Of a stretch of 19,978 nucleotides of DNA, positions 1 to 8,493 are shown in pieces. The stretch is from Synechococcales cyanobacterium 340R_concoct_173_sub (GTDB taxonomy: Bacteria > Cyanobacteriota > Cyanobacteriia > Leptolyngbyales > Leptolyngbyaceae). A program made the translations under genes and the position numbers. Under the pieces are notes generated by a model, which was given only the letters and a program-made list of their open reading frames with translations, did no database searches and was not told the DNA's origin. Every line of letters starts with the position of its first letter. The stretch's first letter is position 1. The stretch is taken from NCBI GenBank assembly GCA_025354065.1, contig JANXNM010000114.1, positions 1 to 19,978 on the forward strand, in the 5' to 3' direction.

Positions 1-132
1 CTGCTGAAACCAGAGGTTAATGGTATTCCGACTAATATTGAACATCTCGCTGGCGTCTTGTTTCTTAAAGCCATTGAGTTCAATTGACTCAATCACTTTC
101 TGACGGAAATCGTAGCTGTAAGCTTTAGCCAT
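1..132 (-). CDS. IS630-type transposase, N-terminal part (runs off left edge)
   Basis: The reverse strand opens with ATG at 132 and gives 44 residues beginning MAKAYSYDFRQKVIESIE, then a helix-turn-helix stretch (KKQDASEMFNISRNTINLW). This is the typical start of IS630-family transposases, which carry an N-terminal HTH for end binding and a DDE catalytic domain further on; the catalytic part lies outside the window. Family assignment rests on recognising this opening; whether the element is intact cannot be judged. The element end should lie just upstream, near 190-200, where IS630 elements normally abut a TA dinucleotide. Confidence 0.8.
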   Translation of the reverse strand, partial: MAKAYSYDFRQKVIESIELNGFKKQDASEMFNISRNTINLWFQQ

Positions 133-200
133 AATTATCTCGGGGGGAGCGTTATTTCCTCTAGTCTATGTCCTAATCAAAATGGCCGCCGCTATAGTAA
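133..200. mobile_element. Putative terminal region of the IS630-type element
   Basis: This is the non-coding stretch between the transposase start and the next unique sequence. Read outward on the reverse strand it begins near TATAGCGGCGGCCATTTTGA and stands next to TA dinucleotides at 194-198, the usual IS630 target. The opposite end is outside the window, so the terminal inverted repeat and the TA duplication cannot be confirmed; the boundary is approximate. Confidence 0.4.
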
Positions 201-321
201 ACCACATTGAATAATGATCGTTATCTCAGAATAGTTTAGTAATCTTTCCGAGTTCTTGACTTTCTTTTCCTATAGTTGAATTCAGTTACACGAAACCCCA
301 CAGAAACATAAGGTTCTAACC

Positions 322-846
322 ATGATGAATAACAAAGTAAAAATCGCTCTAACTGTTGCTGGTGTCGCGATCGTCGGTTTAATTGGCATCGAGCGCTCTA
401 GTTTCGCTCAAACTGCCATCCAAAGTCCCATAGCTGTTTTAGAACAACAGAAACAAGCTGTTGAATCAGCCGGAGGTGATGGCGATGGTGAGACCAATGA
501 TGATGCTAAAGAGAAACAAGAATCGGCCAAACTTCAATCTCTAGCTAAAATTACCCCTCAGCAAGCCCAACAAGCTGCGGAAGCCGCTCAAGGTGGTAAG
601 GCCAGTAGTGTCAAGCTAGAAAATGAGAATGGTAACGTAGTTTACTCTGTCGTTATCGGCAAAGCTGAAGTCACAGTCGATGCGGGTAACGGTCAAGTAT
701 TGTATGCCGAAGCGATCGAAACTGAAGGAGAAAAAGACAATAACGATGATAAAAAATTAGATGCTTCTCGACCTCGAAGTACTATTCAAGTCACTGAAAC
801 AAAAGATATCGATTCTGAATTAGGTGAACTAAAAATTCTTCCCTAG
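322..846 (+). CDS. Secreted or membrane-anchored PepSY-domain protein
   Basis: A 174-residue protein. Residues 1-30 form a signal-peptide-like segment: basic start (NNKVK), hydrophobic core ALTVAGVAIVGLIGI, and possible cleavage after SSFA. An acidic, low-complexity linker (about 45-70, GGDGDGETNDDAKEKQE) precedes one PepSY-like domain at about 76-132, recognisable from ITPQQAQQAAEAA, then an ENGNVVYSVVIG strand and DAGNGQVLYAE. PepSY domains are found in periplasmic and cell-surface proteins and are thought to inhibit proteases or bind cell-surface partners; no enzymatic motif is present. The tail is again acidic. A purine-rich AAGG lies about eight bases before the first ATG; the second ATG (325) is an equally possible start. 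It appears to be a single-gene unit, followed by a hairpin at 885-911. Confidence 0.8.
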   Translation: MMNNKVKIALTVAGVAIVGLIGIERSSFAQTAIQSPIAVLEQQKQAVESAGGDGDGETNDDAKEKQESAKLQSLAKITPQQAQQAAEAAQGGKASSVKLENENGNVVYSVVIGKAEVTVDAGNGQVLYAEAIETEGEKDNNDDKKLDASRPRSTIQVTETKDIDSELGELKILP

Positions 847-884
847 ACTAGCTTAGAAATATTCGTGTGTTCTACAAACTGTTG

Positions 885-911
885 GGCGATCGATTGATTT
901 AACCGATCGCC
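885..911 (+). terminator. Hairpin downstream of the PepSY gene
   Basis: A perfect 8-bp stem, GGCGATCG (885-892) with CGATCGCC (904-911), closes an 11-base loop about 40 bases after the PepSY stop. There is no clean T tract, only a mixed TC-rich stretch. The stem is also two HIP1-like sites, so it may be incidental rather than a working terminator. Confidence 0.35.
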
Positions 912-956
912 TAATCATTCTTCATTCATCTAGGTAAAATGTCATGAAAAAAGGTG

Positions 957-1088
957 CAGCAGTTCCAAATTCAAATGAGTTTACTGGGTTCCAGCCGATC
1001 GTCACCTCTCTGAGGAGCTTCAATAGCCCGAGAAACCGGGGGTTCAGGCTCTGAAATTTTTGAATTTGGAACTGCTGAAATACAGCAG
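957..1088. repeat. 19-bp long-range inverted repeat with nested hairpins
   Basis: CAGCAGTTCCAAATTCAAA at 957-975 is matched exactly by its reverse complement at 1059-1077. Inside lie smaller hairpins: CCTC-TCT-GAGG (1005-1015) and CCCG/CGGG at roughly 1027-1040. The right arm can instead form a local hairpin with sequence just outside it, CTGCTG-AAATA-CAGCAG (1072-1088), so two pairings compete. It could be a MITE-like element, a structured RNA or leader of the gene fragment at 1247, or repeat debris. No target-site duplication is evident. The 400 bases between the PepSY gene and 1247 hold nothing else I can recognise. Confidence 0.5.
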
Positions 1089-1246
1089 AGAGCCTCAAAG
1101 AAAATAAGATATGGTGGTAGGATTGGTAAATTAATCCCATGAAATAATTCCGGTTGGTATGTGCGAAAGAGCCTCTTTAGATTGAATCTATATCTGAAAG
1201 CAACATCTACAGAAGACATTTATCTCAATTATCAGGAAACAACATA

Positions 1247-1405
1247 ATGAGTACAGAATTAGCCCCCACATCAACAAATTGGTTCAGCAAAGTTCCCGAA
1301 GTCACGCTCTCGTTTTGGGTCATCAAGATCCTGTCTACTACGGTCGGTGAGACAGTCGCTGACTTTCTGGCGGTCAATGCAGGCTGGGGCAAAAGCACGA
1401 CCTGA
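1247..1405 (+). pseudogene. Truncated membrane protein (COG4705-like N-terminus)
   Basis: The reading frame starts at ATG 1247, with AGGA about 11 bases upstream, and runs 52 codons to TGA at 1403-1405. Residues 15-48 (KVPEVTLSFWVIKILSTTVG, then ETVADFLAVNAGWG) resemble the first membrane segment of the COG4705 family of small multi-pass membrane-anchored proteins, normally several times longer. From about 1391 the DNA reads as the interior of an IS256-type transposase in another frame, so the gene was cut there and the last few residues belong to the insertion. No function is known to me for the family. Confidence 0.65.
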
Positions 1406-1776
1406 AGCTGATTTACTGTGCCTCTACTGCCGAGGAAGCAGAACAGGCGCTTCTAGCATTTGCTCAGAAATGGGACAAGCAATATCCAACGATTAGCAGA
1501 TCTTGGCTCAGTCATTGGGAACGCCTTATTCCGCTCTTTGCCTTCCCAGACGATATCCGTAAAGCGATTTATACCACCAACGCCATTGAGTCTTTAAATA
1601 TGACGCTTCGTAAGATACTGAGAAATCACCGTTCCTTCCCAACCGATGAATCAGCGATGAAAGTAATTTTCATGGCAATGAACGATATCTCAAAGAAATG
1701 TACCATGCCTATTCGTAATTGGAAAGGCGCATTAAATCGCTTTGCAATTGAATTTGAAGGGAGGTTCCCAATGTAA
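1391..1776 (+). pseudogene. IS256-family (mutator-type) transposase, C-terminal remnant
   Basis: In the frame containing GAC at 1399, the DNA reads KHDLKLIYCASTAEEAEQAL, then FAQKWDKQYPTISRSWLSHW, then IRKAIYTTNAIESLNMTLRK and on to GRFPM and TAA at 1774-1776. This is the last third of an IS256-family transposase; TTNAIESLN, which carries the catalytic glutamate of the DDE triad, is a hallmark. Full-length relatives have about 400 residues, so about 270 N-terminal residues and both other catalytic aspartates are missing. There is no start codon in the right place. The upstream boundary abuts the truncated membrane-protein gene directly. Confidence 0.85.
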
Positions 1777-1814
1777 GAAATAACGATTTGACACAAACTA
1801 CTTTACAAACCCTC
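1777..1814 (+). mobile_element. Probable right end of the IS256-type element
   Basis: Just after the transposase stop, TTTGACACAAACTACTTTAC (1786-1805) followed by AAACCCTC resembles, on the reverse strand, the GAGGG..GTAAAG..TGTGTCAAA ends common in IS256-family elements. The sequence turns directly into HNH-nuclease coding sequence at 1815, which fits an element boundary at about 1814. The partner left end has been deleted. Confidence 0.5.
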
Positions 1815-1952
1815 GACCATATCATTCCCATGAGTCGAGGTGGAATGAATCAGTTAGAAAATTTGGCTTTGGCTTATCCACAATGCAATAGCCATAAGTC
1901 AGACAAGATTGAGGCAGTTGATCCCGTTTCAGAACAAATAGTGCCACTTTTC
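1815..1952 (+). pseudogene. HNH endonuclease, central fragment (inverted relative to its N-terminus)
   Basis: The plus strand encodes DHIIPMSRGGMNQLENLALA, then YPQCNSHKSDKIEAVDPVSE and QIVPLF. This is the core of an HNH nuclease: a DH pair, the central Asn of QLENLAL, and the CNSHK end. The first Cys of the usual CxxC is replaced (YPQC). After VPLF (1952) the frame runs into the reverse complement of the same gene's N-terminal half. An open frame from ATG 1788 to 2027 covers this part, but its first nine codons are insertion-element sequence and its last 25 are antisense to the other half, so it is not a true gene. Confidence 0.75.
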
Positions 1953-1953
1953 C

Positions 1954-2067
1954 GATTTCAAAACTATTGGGTGAAAATCGGATTTGAGACTTACAGTATT
2001 CACAACATCCTTGAGCGAGATCGGTGACTTGTTTTTTCACCGTACCCGAAATCTTTGCTCTTGCCAT
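1954..2067 (-). pseudogene. HNH endonuclease, N-terminal fragment
   Basis: From ATG 2067 the reverse strand gives MARAKISGTVKKQVTDLAQG, then CCEYCKSQIRFSPNSFEI. This is the N-terminal half of the common cyanobacterial HNH protein, with its CxYC zinc-ligand pair, ending just where the family continues with (E/D)HIIP. That continuation is instead on the opposite strand at 1815-1952. The two halves meet within a base or two at 1953. The gene is therefore broken by an inversion and is unlikely to make a nuclease. It lies 15 bases downstream of its usual small partner gene. Confidence 0.7.
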
Positions 2068-2082
2068 AATGTTTAAAATGAT

Positions 2083-2457
2083 CTACCGAACATCTGGACT
2101 TTGAATTCCGAGACTATCCATCAGTGTTAGGAGTGGCACTTGCCGGATGGCAGACAACTTAGCAAGTGCCTCAATACGCTTAACCCCGATCGCCTCAATT
2201 TGATGCCCAACCGACAATAACTCCTCATACTCGGATGCAGTGAGCATCTCCTCATCTCGCTTATCAGCTAACAACTGATAACGATCGTTTAACTCTTTCG
2301 GTATCCCTTGACTAATTACTTTAAGTAATACCGTTTCATCGGAACTTAAAACCGATGATTTGAGACGGGCACGCAAAAATAATGCGCAATTCACCAAACT
2401 CTCCAAATCAGGCTCATTTAGATCTTCTACCGCCATCAGAAGTTCATCAACGCTCAT
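2083..2457 (-). CDS. Small conserved protein of an HNH-nuclease gene pair, function unknown
   Basis: A 124-residue, acidic, largely helical protein starting MSVDELLMAVEDLNEPDLES. I chose the ATG at 2457 because AGAGGTG lies about three bases before it; an upstream in-frame ATG at 2487 would add ten residues without support. The text (SVDELLMAVEDL.., GIPKELNDRYQ.., LTASEYEELLSVGHQIE, RIEALAKLSAIRQVPLLTLMDSLGI) matches, from memory, a cyanobacterial family found directly upstream of HNH endonuclease genes of the kind broken at 1954-2067. No catalytic motif is visible. It may be an accessory or antitoxin-like partner of the nuclease, which is inference. With the nuclease broken, the pair is orphaned. 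Confidence 0.65.
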   Translation of the reverse strand: MSVDELLMAVEDLNEPDLESLVNCALFLRARLKSSVLSSDETVLLKVISQGIPKELNDRYQLLADKRDEEMLTASEYEELLSVGHQIEAIGVKRIEALAKLSAIRQVPLLTLMDSLGIQSPDVR

Positions 2458-2502
2458 TGTCACCTCTTTAACCATCCTATCTCTCATTATAAGGGCTTTT
2501 CA

Positions 2503-2600
2503 GAATCCCCTCTCCCTCTCTCACCTGAAACCCTTTCTGAGTCTCACTTCTAGTCTCATCACCCCCCTTTCCCCTCCTCTCCATTCCGTTATCTCGTCTC
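2503..2600. other. Strand-asymmetric pyrimidine-rich tract
   Basis: The plus strand is dominated by C and T (runs such as CCCCTCTCCCTCTCTCACCT and CCCCCCTTTCCCCTCCTCTC) for nearly 100 bases between two minus-strand genes. It contains a short TCAGAA/TTCTGA inverted pair at about 2501 and 2536. No coding sense is visible. On the transcribed strand this is a purine-rich leader upstream of the gene ending at 2083. Confidence 0.4.
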
Positions 2601-2754
2601 ATAGTTGTCTTATTCTATATAACGTTTATTATTTAGAATCGAGATAAGGGCCGATCTCAAGAAATAGACCCAGTAAGCAAGAGCCGATCGCTTCTGATCC
2701 CCAGACGGGGGACAATCGAGACTTTATGACTGGAATCCCGATCGCCAATCGTCG

Positions 2755-5700
2755 TCAAACAATGGGTAAGCTTCGACCAAACCCACCGCCACCAGGAGTT
2801 TTAATTTCAAAAACATCGCCCACTTGCATCTGTACTTCGGACCGACCAGTTAGTACTTCGATCGCACCATTGTTGCGCTTAACCGAGTTGTGCCCGATCG
2901 CCCCTGGTTCGCCGCCATTCAAGCCAAATGGGGGAATCACTCGATGTCCAGATAAGATTGCAGCCGTCATGGGTTCACGAAATTGAATTTGGCGAATCAC
3001 CCCATTACCTCCCTTGTATTCTCCGTTGCCGCCGCTATCAGGACGGATGCCAAACTGGTTAACCAAAACTGGGTATCGCCATTCTAAAACTTCTGGGTCG
3101 GTGAGACGAGAATTTGTCATCTGAGTCTGGACGGCATCGGTGCCATGAAAACTAGCACTAGCACCCGCGCCACCGCAGATAGTTTCATAGTATTGATAGC
3201 GATCGTTTCCAAATGTGAAATTATTCATTGTGCCCTGAGATGCCGCCATCACACCCAACGCACCATAGAGCGCATTCGCGATCGCCTGGGATGTTTCGAC
3301 ATTACCCGCAACGACCGCCGCTGGATATTGGGGATTCAGCATCGAGCCTTCTGGCACAATAATTTGCAATGGTTTCAAGCAACCTGCATTGAGGGGAATA
3401 TCAGCATTCACTAGGGTCCTAAATACATATAGAACTACTGCTTTGCAAATGGCTAGTGGCGCATTGAGATTGGTGGGTTGTTTGGGAGAAGTTCCTGTAA
3501 AGTCAATCGTGGCCGATCGAGTTTCGCGATTGATTTCAATCTGTACCCGAATCTCGCAGCCATCATCCATTGGATAAATAAAACGACCAGGATTAAGAAC
3601 GGAAATCGCACGTCGGACTGACTCTTCTGCATTATCTCGAATGTGCTGCATGTAGGCCGTTACTGTTTCAATGCCATACCGATCGATCGTGGCCAATAAA
3701 GCTTGTACCCCTCGCTCATTAGCGGCAATCTGCGCTTGAAGGTCGGCGATGTTAATCTGAGAATTGCGGGCGGGATATTGACAATCATTCAAGAGAGTCA
3801 ACAACTCAGTTGTACGAAATTGACCATTAGCGACCAGTTGGAAGTTATCAATGAGAATGCCTTCCTGTTCGATCGAGGTGCTATATGGCGGCATAGAGCC
3901 TGGGCTGATGCCACCGAGATCGGCATGGTGTCCGCGTGAGGCAACGTAGAAGATTGGCATAGAGTGAGTGGGTATGAAAATTGGAGTGATAGCCGTGATA
4001 TCTGGAAGATGGGTCCCGCCGTTGTAGGGATTATTGGAGATATAGACATCGCCAGGTTGGAGAATATGGTTTGTGCGGATGAGACTAGTGACCGTTTCGC
4101 TCATTGAACCCAGATGTACTGGGATGTGTGGAGCGTTGGCAATAAGTTGTCCGGCCTGATCGAAGATGGCACAACTAAAATCGAGGCGTTCTTTGATATT
4201 GACTGAATAGCTAGTGTTTTGAAGCGTAATCCCCATTTCTTCAGCGATCGATTTCAACAGATTGTTAAAGATCTCTAGTTTTACGGGGTCAGGATCAGAT
4301 AAATCCTTTGCTGTTCGTTGAGAATCTAGTGAATTAGTTAATTGATGGGTAAGGATCAGGTCATAGTTTGTAGTTACTCTGCCAGTCCAATCTGGCTCAA
4401 TGACATTGGTTCCTGTAGATTCAACAATAATGGCAGGGCCGACAATTTCATCACCAGGTTGGAGATTGGCACGATCGAATATTAGTGCGTTATGCCAATT
4501 GTTTTTGGTGTAGATTTCTATTGTTTTTTGCGAGGTGTTTGCTCTCACTTGTTCTCGTATAGGTTCGATCGGAGTTGGTGTGATACCAATTGCTTCTACT
4601 GTGGCTGATTCAACAATTAGATCTCTATTGTCCATACTGAATCCATAACGTTGATGGTAAATCGACGCAAATTGCGATCGCATAGTCTCAATATTGAGAT
4701 CAAAATCTACAGATAAAGGGGCATCGGTCCCCGCATAGCGAAGATGGAGTTGTTGCTGAATTTGTTGTTGCTCGATCGCGATACCCTGTTCACTAATTTC
4801 TTCCTGGGCGATTCGGCTCAAACTATCTAGTTTTGTTTGAATGATCGCGATTTCCTCTTCTGCAAGTGGTAATTCGATAGCTTGCTCTTTCACTACCCGC
4901 ACATCTGCCAAGCCGATTCCATAAGCAGATAGCACACCAGCATAAGGATGGAGCAAGATCTGCTTCATTCCTAGCGCTTCTGCTAATAGACAAGCATGTT
5001 GACCGCCTGCACCACCAAAGCAGCATAGAGAATAGTCGGTGACATCATATCCACGTTGGCTGGATATTTTCTTAATTGCAGTAGCCATTTTATCGATCGC
5101 AATATCCAGAAATCCGGTGGCCATTTCGACGGGAGTGCGACGATCGCCAGTTTGAACTTCAATCTCCGCTGCTAGTTCGGTAAATTTGGCGGTAACTATT
5201 TCTGAATCGAGTCGGAGATCTCCTGTCGTTCCAAATACTGCGGGAAAGTAGTCTGGCTGAAGCTTGCCGACCATCACATTCGCATCTGTCACCGTCAAAG
5301 GACCGCCGTTACGATAGCAAGCTGGGCCGGGATAAGCGCCTGCTGAATGTGGTCCGACTCGATAACGTCCGCCATCAAAATGCAGAATTGAACCACCACC
5401 CGCCGCAACCGTATGAATGGCCATCATTGGAGCGCGGAGACGAATGCCTGCGACTTCAGTTTCTAGGGTACGCTCGTAATGACCGTTGTAGTGAGAAACG
5501 TCGGTACTAGTCCCGCCCATATCAAAGCCGATTATTTTGGTGCATCCCGCGATCGCACTAACTTTAATGGCTCCGACAATTCCACCAGCAGGCCCAGATA
5601 AAATACTATCTTTGCCTTGGAAATTCTGAGCGCGAGTTAGACCGCCATTCGATTGCATAAACATTAGTTCACAGGATTTCCCCTGTTGTGAGCCTAGGGC

Positions 5701-6384
5701 GGTCGCGACTCGATCGACATATCGTCGCAAAATCGGCGAAAGATAGGCATCGGCAACGGTGGTATCGCACCGACTAACCAATTTCATCAGTGGACTCACT
5801 TGATGGGAAAGCGAAATTTGGGTAAACCCGATATCTCGGACGATCGCCGCTAATTGGAGTTCGTGGTCGGGATAGCGATAGCCATGCATAAACCCGATCG
5901 CACAAGCTCGAATCCCATCGTTGTATGCGCTCTGTAGGGAGTTCTTCAATGTTTCGTCAATGACCACTGGGATCAATTCTTCCCCTTCAGCAGTGACGCG
6001 TTCATTAACTTCGACAACACGCTCGTAAAGCATTTCAGGAAGGACTATTTGCTGAGCAAAAATATCTGGACGATGCTGATAGCCAATGCGAAGTGCGTCG
6101 CGGAATCCTTTGGTAATGATTAAGAGAGTACGATCGCCTTTACGCTCCAAGAGGGCATTTGTCGCAACAGTAGTCCCCATTTTGACCGTGGCAATTTGTT
6201 CCGCTGGAATCGGTTCGTCCGCTGCTAGTCCCAATAAATCTCGAATCCCTTGAATTAGTGCGTCATCATAACGTCCGGGATTTTCCGAGAGAAGCTTATG
6301 GACAAGGATTTTCCCATCTGGGCGTTGGGCAACAATATCGGTAAATGTGCCACCGCGATCGATCCAAAATTGCCACTTCGTCAT
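2755..6384 (-). CDS. 5-oxoprolinase / hydantoinase, HyuA-HyuB fusion
   Basis: A 1209-residue cytoplasmic enzyme. It probably catalyses ATP-dependent opening of 5-oxo-L-proline to L-glutamate (gamma-glutamyl/glutathione salvage); related enzymes act on hydantoins or N-methylhydantoin. Domains: hydantoinase A N-terminal part (about 4-200, [11 protein letters not shown] at 9-19 and [15 protein letters not shown] near 70-84 for nucleotide binding), hydantoinase A core (about 205-500, GPAGGIVGA and [12 protein letters not shown]), a C-terminal A segment (about 510-690), then hydantoinase B (about 700-1205, [15 protein letters not shown] and [18 protein letters not shown]). The single-chain order and length fit the bacterial 5-oxoprolinase class rather than separate hyuA and hyuB subunits. 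Start ATG 6384 gives the expected [10 protein letters not shown] opening. It is divergent from a LysR regulator 155 bases away that may control it. No break or missing motif is seen. Confidence 0.9.
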   Translation of the reverse strand: MTKWQFWIDRGGTFTDIVAQRPDGKILVHKLLSENPGRYDDALIQGIRDLLGLAADEPIPAEQIATVKMGTTVATNALLERKGDRTLLIITKGFRDALRIGYQHRPDIFAQQIVLPEMLYERVVEVNERVTAEGEELIPVVIDETLKNSLQSAYNDGIRACAIGFMHGYRYPDHELQLAAIVRDIGFTQISLSHQVSPLMKLVSRCDTTVADAYLSPILRRYVDRVATALGSQQGKSCELMFMQSNGGLTRAQNFQGKDSILSGPAGGIVGAIKVSAIAGCTKIIGFDMGGTSTDVSHYNGHYERTLETEVAGIRLRAPMMAIHTVAAGGGSILHFDGGRYRVGPHSAGAYPGPACYRNGGPLTVTDANVMVGKLQPDYFPAVFGTTGDLRLDSEIVTAKFTELAAEIEVQTGDRRTPVEMATGFLDIAIDKMATAIKKISSQRGYDVTDYSLCCFGGAGGQHACLLAEALGMKQILLHPYAGVLSAYGIGLADVRVVKEQAIELPLAEEEIAIIQTKLDSLSRIAQEEISEQGIAIEQQQIQQQLHLRYAGTDAPLSVDFDLNIETMRSQFASIYHQRYGFSMDNRDLIVESATVEAIGITPTPIEPIREQVRANTSQKTIEIYTKNNWHNALIFDRANLQPGDEIVGPAIIVESTGTNVIEPDWTGRVTTNYDLILTHQLTNSLDSQRTAKDLSDPDPVKLEIFNNLLKSIAEEMGITLQNTSYSVNIKERLDFSCAIFDQAGQLIANAPHIPVHLGSMSETVTSLIRTNHILQPGDVYISNNPYNGGTHLPDITAITPIFIPTHSMPIFYVASRGHHADLGGISPGSMPPYSTSIEQEGILIDNFQLVANGQFRTTELLTLLNDCQYPARNSQINIADLQAQIAANERGVQALLATIDRYGIETVTAYMQHIRDNAEESVRRAISVLNPGRFIYPMDDGCEIRVQIEINRETRSATIDFTGTSPKQPTNLNAPLAICKAVVLYVFRTLVNADIPLNAGCLKPLQIIVPEGSMLNPQYPAAVVAGNVETSQAIANALYGALGVMAASQGTMNNFTFGNDRYQYYETICGGAGASASFHGTDAVQTQMTNSRLTDPEVLEWRYPVLVNQFGIRPDSGGNGEYKGGNGVIRQIQFREPMTAAILSGHRVIPPFGLNGGEPGAIGHNSVKRNNGAIEVLTGRSEVQMQVGDVFEIKTPGGGGFGRSLPIV

Positions 6385-6430
6385 GATGCTTTGCCTACTG
6401 TAAAATATTGGTTATGCATAGCTTACGGAA

Positions 6431-6446
6431 TACTATTTTGATAGTA
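6431..6446. promoter_or_regulatory. Putative LysR operator between oxoprolinase and regulator
   Basis: TACTAT-TTTG-ATAGTA is a perfect 6-4-6 palindrome in the shared 155-bp control region. LysR-type regulators usually bind an interrupted dyad of the T-N11-A kind in exactly this divergent arrangement. GTAAAATAT also occurs twice in the same orientation, at 6400-6408 and 6444-6452, 44 bp apart (about four helical turns). Assignment to the neighbouring regulator is inference. Confidence 0.5.
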
Positions 6447-6539
6447 AAATATCGCTCAAAATATAGTTGAATATAAGCTTGCAACTCCAATGTTCCGAAT
6501 CAGCGAACGATTACTCACCCATAGAACTCAATGTGAAGT

Positions 6540-7490
6540 ATGGATTACCGACACTTAAACCATTTTGAGTTGAAGCAAATTTGTTATTTTTTAACTCTGG
6601 TCCAAGCTGGCAATAACTTTACAGAAGCAGCCAAACAATTAGGAATTAAACAACCCCCTTTGACTCAAAGAATTCAGGCATTAGAAGAATTATTAAGTAT
6701 TAATCTCGATCCGATTGAAGTTAAATTACTCGATCGTAGTAAACGACCTATTGAACTAACCGTAGCTGGACATATTTTCCTCACTGAGGTTGAATTGGCA
6801 CTAATGCACCTCGACCGTGCCATTGAGGGAGCTAGATCTGCCAGCCAAGGAAAAGTTGGCCGTTTGAGAATTGGCTTTTATACTTCTTTTGCAGCGGGCA
6901 CTCTACCAAAAATGGTCCGTCAATTTCAACAGAGCTATCCCGATATACAAATAGAATTATCCGAGATTCCAGTTATGCAAAAGACTGAGCTAATCAAACT
7001 ACTTAAGCAACAACAACTAGATATAATTTTTCATAATTCTTTCGATATAGCTGAGGAAGATTTGGGTATAAATGTCATGCCGATTTTATCGGAATCTTTT
7101 ATCATCGTTTTACCTGAAACCCATGCCCTCGCCAAGCTAAAACAGATACGCCTAGAAGCATTAATAGATGAAGCGATTATCCTTCCAGATCTCGATGCCC
7201 TTCCATTTTACGGACAGATTATCACCCGTTGTCAGGAGCTAGGCTTTGAGCCAAAAATTACCCCAAATATTAAAGTAGCGGGAATTTTTACTATTTTGAG
7301 TTTAGTCGCTTCAGGAATGGGAGTCGCAATTTTACCCAGTCATATTCAAGTCCTGAGTTATCAAGGAGTTGCCTATCGATCCATTCAAGACTCTCAATTG
7401 ACCCGTCAAGCAGTCGCAATTTGGCGAGATGATCATACTTCGATCGTCTTACGACAATTTCTCGCCCTTATTAAAAAGGAAATGAATTAA
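6540..7490 (+). CDS. LysR-family transcriptional regulator
   Basis: A 316-residue LysR-type regulator. Residues about 10-70 form the winged helix-turn-helix (LKQICYFLTLVQAGNNFTEA then AKQLGIKQPPLTQRIQALEE). The wing carries roughly eight extra residues compared with the common LEEELGxxLFxR (here LLSINLDPIEVKLLDRSKRP). Residues about 105-300 form the periplasmic-binding-protein-like effector domain (VGRLRIGFYTSFAAGTLPKM onward). It is transcribed away from the oxoprolinase gene, the classic layout for a LysR activator of its divergent neighbour; the ligand might be 5-oxoproline or a hydantoin, by inference only. No strong ribosome-binding site precedes the ATG; the start is supported by how well the HTH is placed. 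Confidence 0.88.
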   Translation: MDYRHLNHFELKQICYFLTLVQAGNNFTEAAKQLGIKQPPLTQRIQALEELLSINLDPIEVKLLDRSKRPIELTVAGHIFLTEVELALMHLDRAIEGARSASQGKVGRLRIGFYTSFAAGTLPKMVRQFQQSYPDIQIELSEIPVMQKTELIKLLKQQQLDIIFHNSFDIAEEDLGINVMPILSESFIIVLPETHALAKLKQIRLEALIDEAIILPDLDALPFYGQIITRCQELGFEPKITPNIKVAGIFTILSLVASGMGVAILPSHIQVLSYQGVAYRSIQDSQLTRQAVAIWRDDHTSIVLRQFLALIKKEMN

Positions 7491-7506
7491 ACAGGATTGC
7501 TGTTTA
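7488..7506 (+). terminator. Hairpin overlapping the LysR stop codon
   Basis: TAAACAG-GATTG-CTGTTTA is a perfect 7-bp stem with a 5-base loop that includes the stop codon TAA (7488-7490). It lacks a following T tract, so it is at best a weak terminator or an mRNA 3'-end stabiliser. The rest of the 240-bp gap to 7730 holds no recognisable gene. Confidence 0.35.
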
Positions 7507-7729
7507 GGAGGCGACCGGGGCACAAAATTCAAAGCAGAATTATTTGATATTGCAATGGCTAATAGTTGACAGCTTAGGAGAACAGGATTATTCAAATGAC
7601 ACACTTATGCAAGAGGTGGTTGCACAAATTACTTGGTATCTGAGAATCAAATATAGACAGTCGATTTTAGGAAATAGGCAGAGAACAGAAGGGCGATCGT
7701 TTGTAATCTAAAGACGGACATGACAGCTA

Positions 7730-8197
7730 TTAGTCCCACCAATACTCAACGATAACGGTGTCTTCTTTGTGCAAACGGATATAGGCGGAGAACTGCCAGC
7801 CAATATTGCATTCTTCAAGGGGTTTGATGCTGTCGTAGACTGTCACGATGTCACAGGACCACTCCTTTCCAAATTCGACTAGACGTGAGACGGTCTCTTC
7901 TTGATTATTTGCGGCATATAAATAAAGCGTGTCAGCATGAGGCTTCTGACGATTCCAGCGAGCTTGTTGCCATAACTCATCAATTAAGAAACCCAACATG
8001 AAGCCTTCTTTGTCCGTTTCAAAGTATTGATGCTTCATGGCCAAGCTACTCCATAACTGCTGGTTGTCCATCAAATCCTTCAATACTTTTGGACCATCTA
8101 GAGAATTCCAACATTGTTGGTACAGAATCGAGGCTTGCTGTTGTAAGAGAGTATATTCCGTCAACTGTTTAACTCGGTCTAGGTCAAGCGAGGGCAT
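7730..8197 (-). CDS. Hypothetical protein, 155 residues
   Basis: An uninterrupted frame from ATG 8197 to TAA at 7730, with AGAAGAG about nine bases before the start. I do not recognise the family. The protein is acidic, rich in Trp and Gln (LLQQQASILYQQCWNSL, IDELWQQARWNRQ), has no membrane segment or signal peptide, and ends in a beta-rich, aromatic stretch (WSCDIVTVYDSI, IGWQFSAYIRLHKEDTVIVE, YWWD). It stands alone between the LysR gene and DUF1016 sequences, with no operon partner. Consistent codon use and internal coherence argue for a real gene; no function is proposed. Confidence 0.6.
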   Translation of the reverse strand: MPSLDLDRVKQLTEYTLLQQQASILYQQCWNSLDGPKVLKDLMDNQQLWSSLAMKHQYFETDKEGFMLGFLIDELWQQARWNRQKPHADTLYLYAANNQEETVSRLVEFGKEWSCDIVTVYDSIKPLEECNIGWQFSAYIRLHKEDTVIVEYWWD

Positions 8198-8301
8198 AGG
8201 TTAATCTCTTCTGAGCAGTGATGATAATTCTAAACTATTCGTAGATTTAGAAAGTATAACGATAAGAAGAAGCTAGAGGAGAAGATAAAATTTTAGTACA
8301 A

Positions 8302-8493
8302 TTGAAGAAATACCTGAAACAAGATATTCCTACATTAGAAAGATTCTCTCAACGTAATCTCTCTTAAGCGAAAGCTTTGTATCTTACTTATCGTGAAAAT
8401 TCTGAATTTATGCCACAACTTGTAACGCAAGTTCTATGGGAACATAACAAGGCTCTTATCGAGAAAATTAAAAGTTCGATCGGACGTAATTAG
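8302..8493 (+). pseudogene. Decayed DUF1016-type nuclease fragment
   Basis: This frame reads LKKYLKQDIPTLERFSQRNL S, an in-frame TAA (8365-8367), then KALYLTYRENSEFMPQLVTQ, VLWEHNKALIEKIKSSIGRN and TAG (8491-8493). It parallels residues about 66-125 of the intact neighbour downstream (DLKREFPDMTGFSSRNLKYM .. QVPWRHNQVLLEKLKSSEKR). The wording differs enough to make this a separate DUF1016 subtype rather than a fresh duplication. The start, the C-terminal nuclease domain and one internal codon are lost. Confidence 0.6.

Noticed and set aside
922..1219. Two overlapping minus-strand frames of 72 and 82 codons
   Set aside because: They run through the 19-bp inverted repeat, have no family resemblance and no start signal.
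1788..2027. Full-length 79-residue open frame as a real HNH gene
   Set aside because: Its first nine codons are insertion-element end and its last 25 are antisense to the HNH N-terminal half; only the middle is homologous.
1822..2067. 81-residue minus-strand frame as an intact protein
   Set aside because: Only the first 38 residues match the HNH family; the rest is antisense to the inverted half.
2698..2711. CCCC-AGAC-GGGG hairpin past the oxoprolinase stop as a terminator
   Set aside because: The stem is only 4-5 bp and has no T tract on the transcribed strand.
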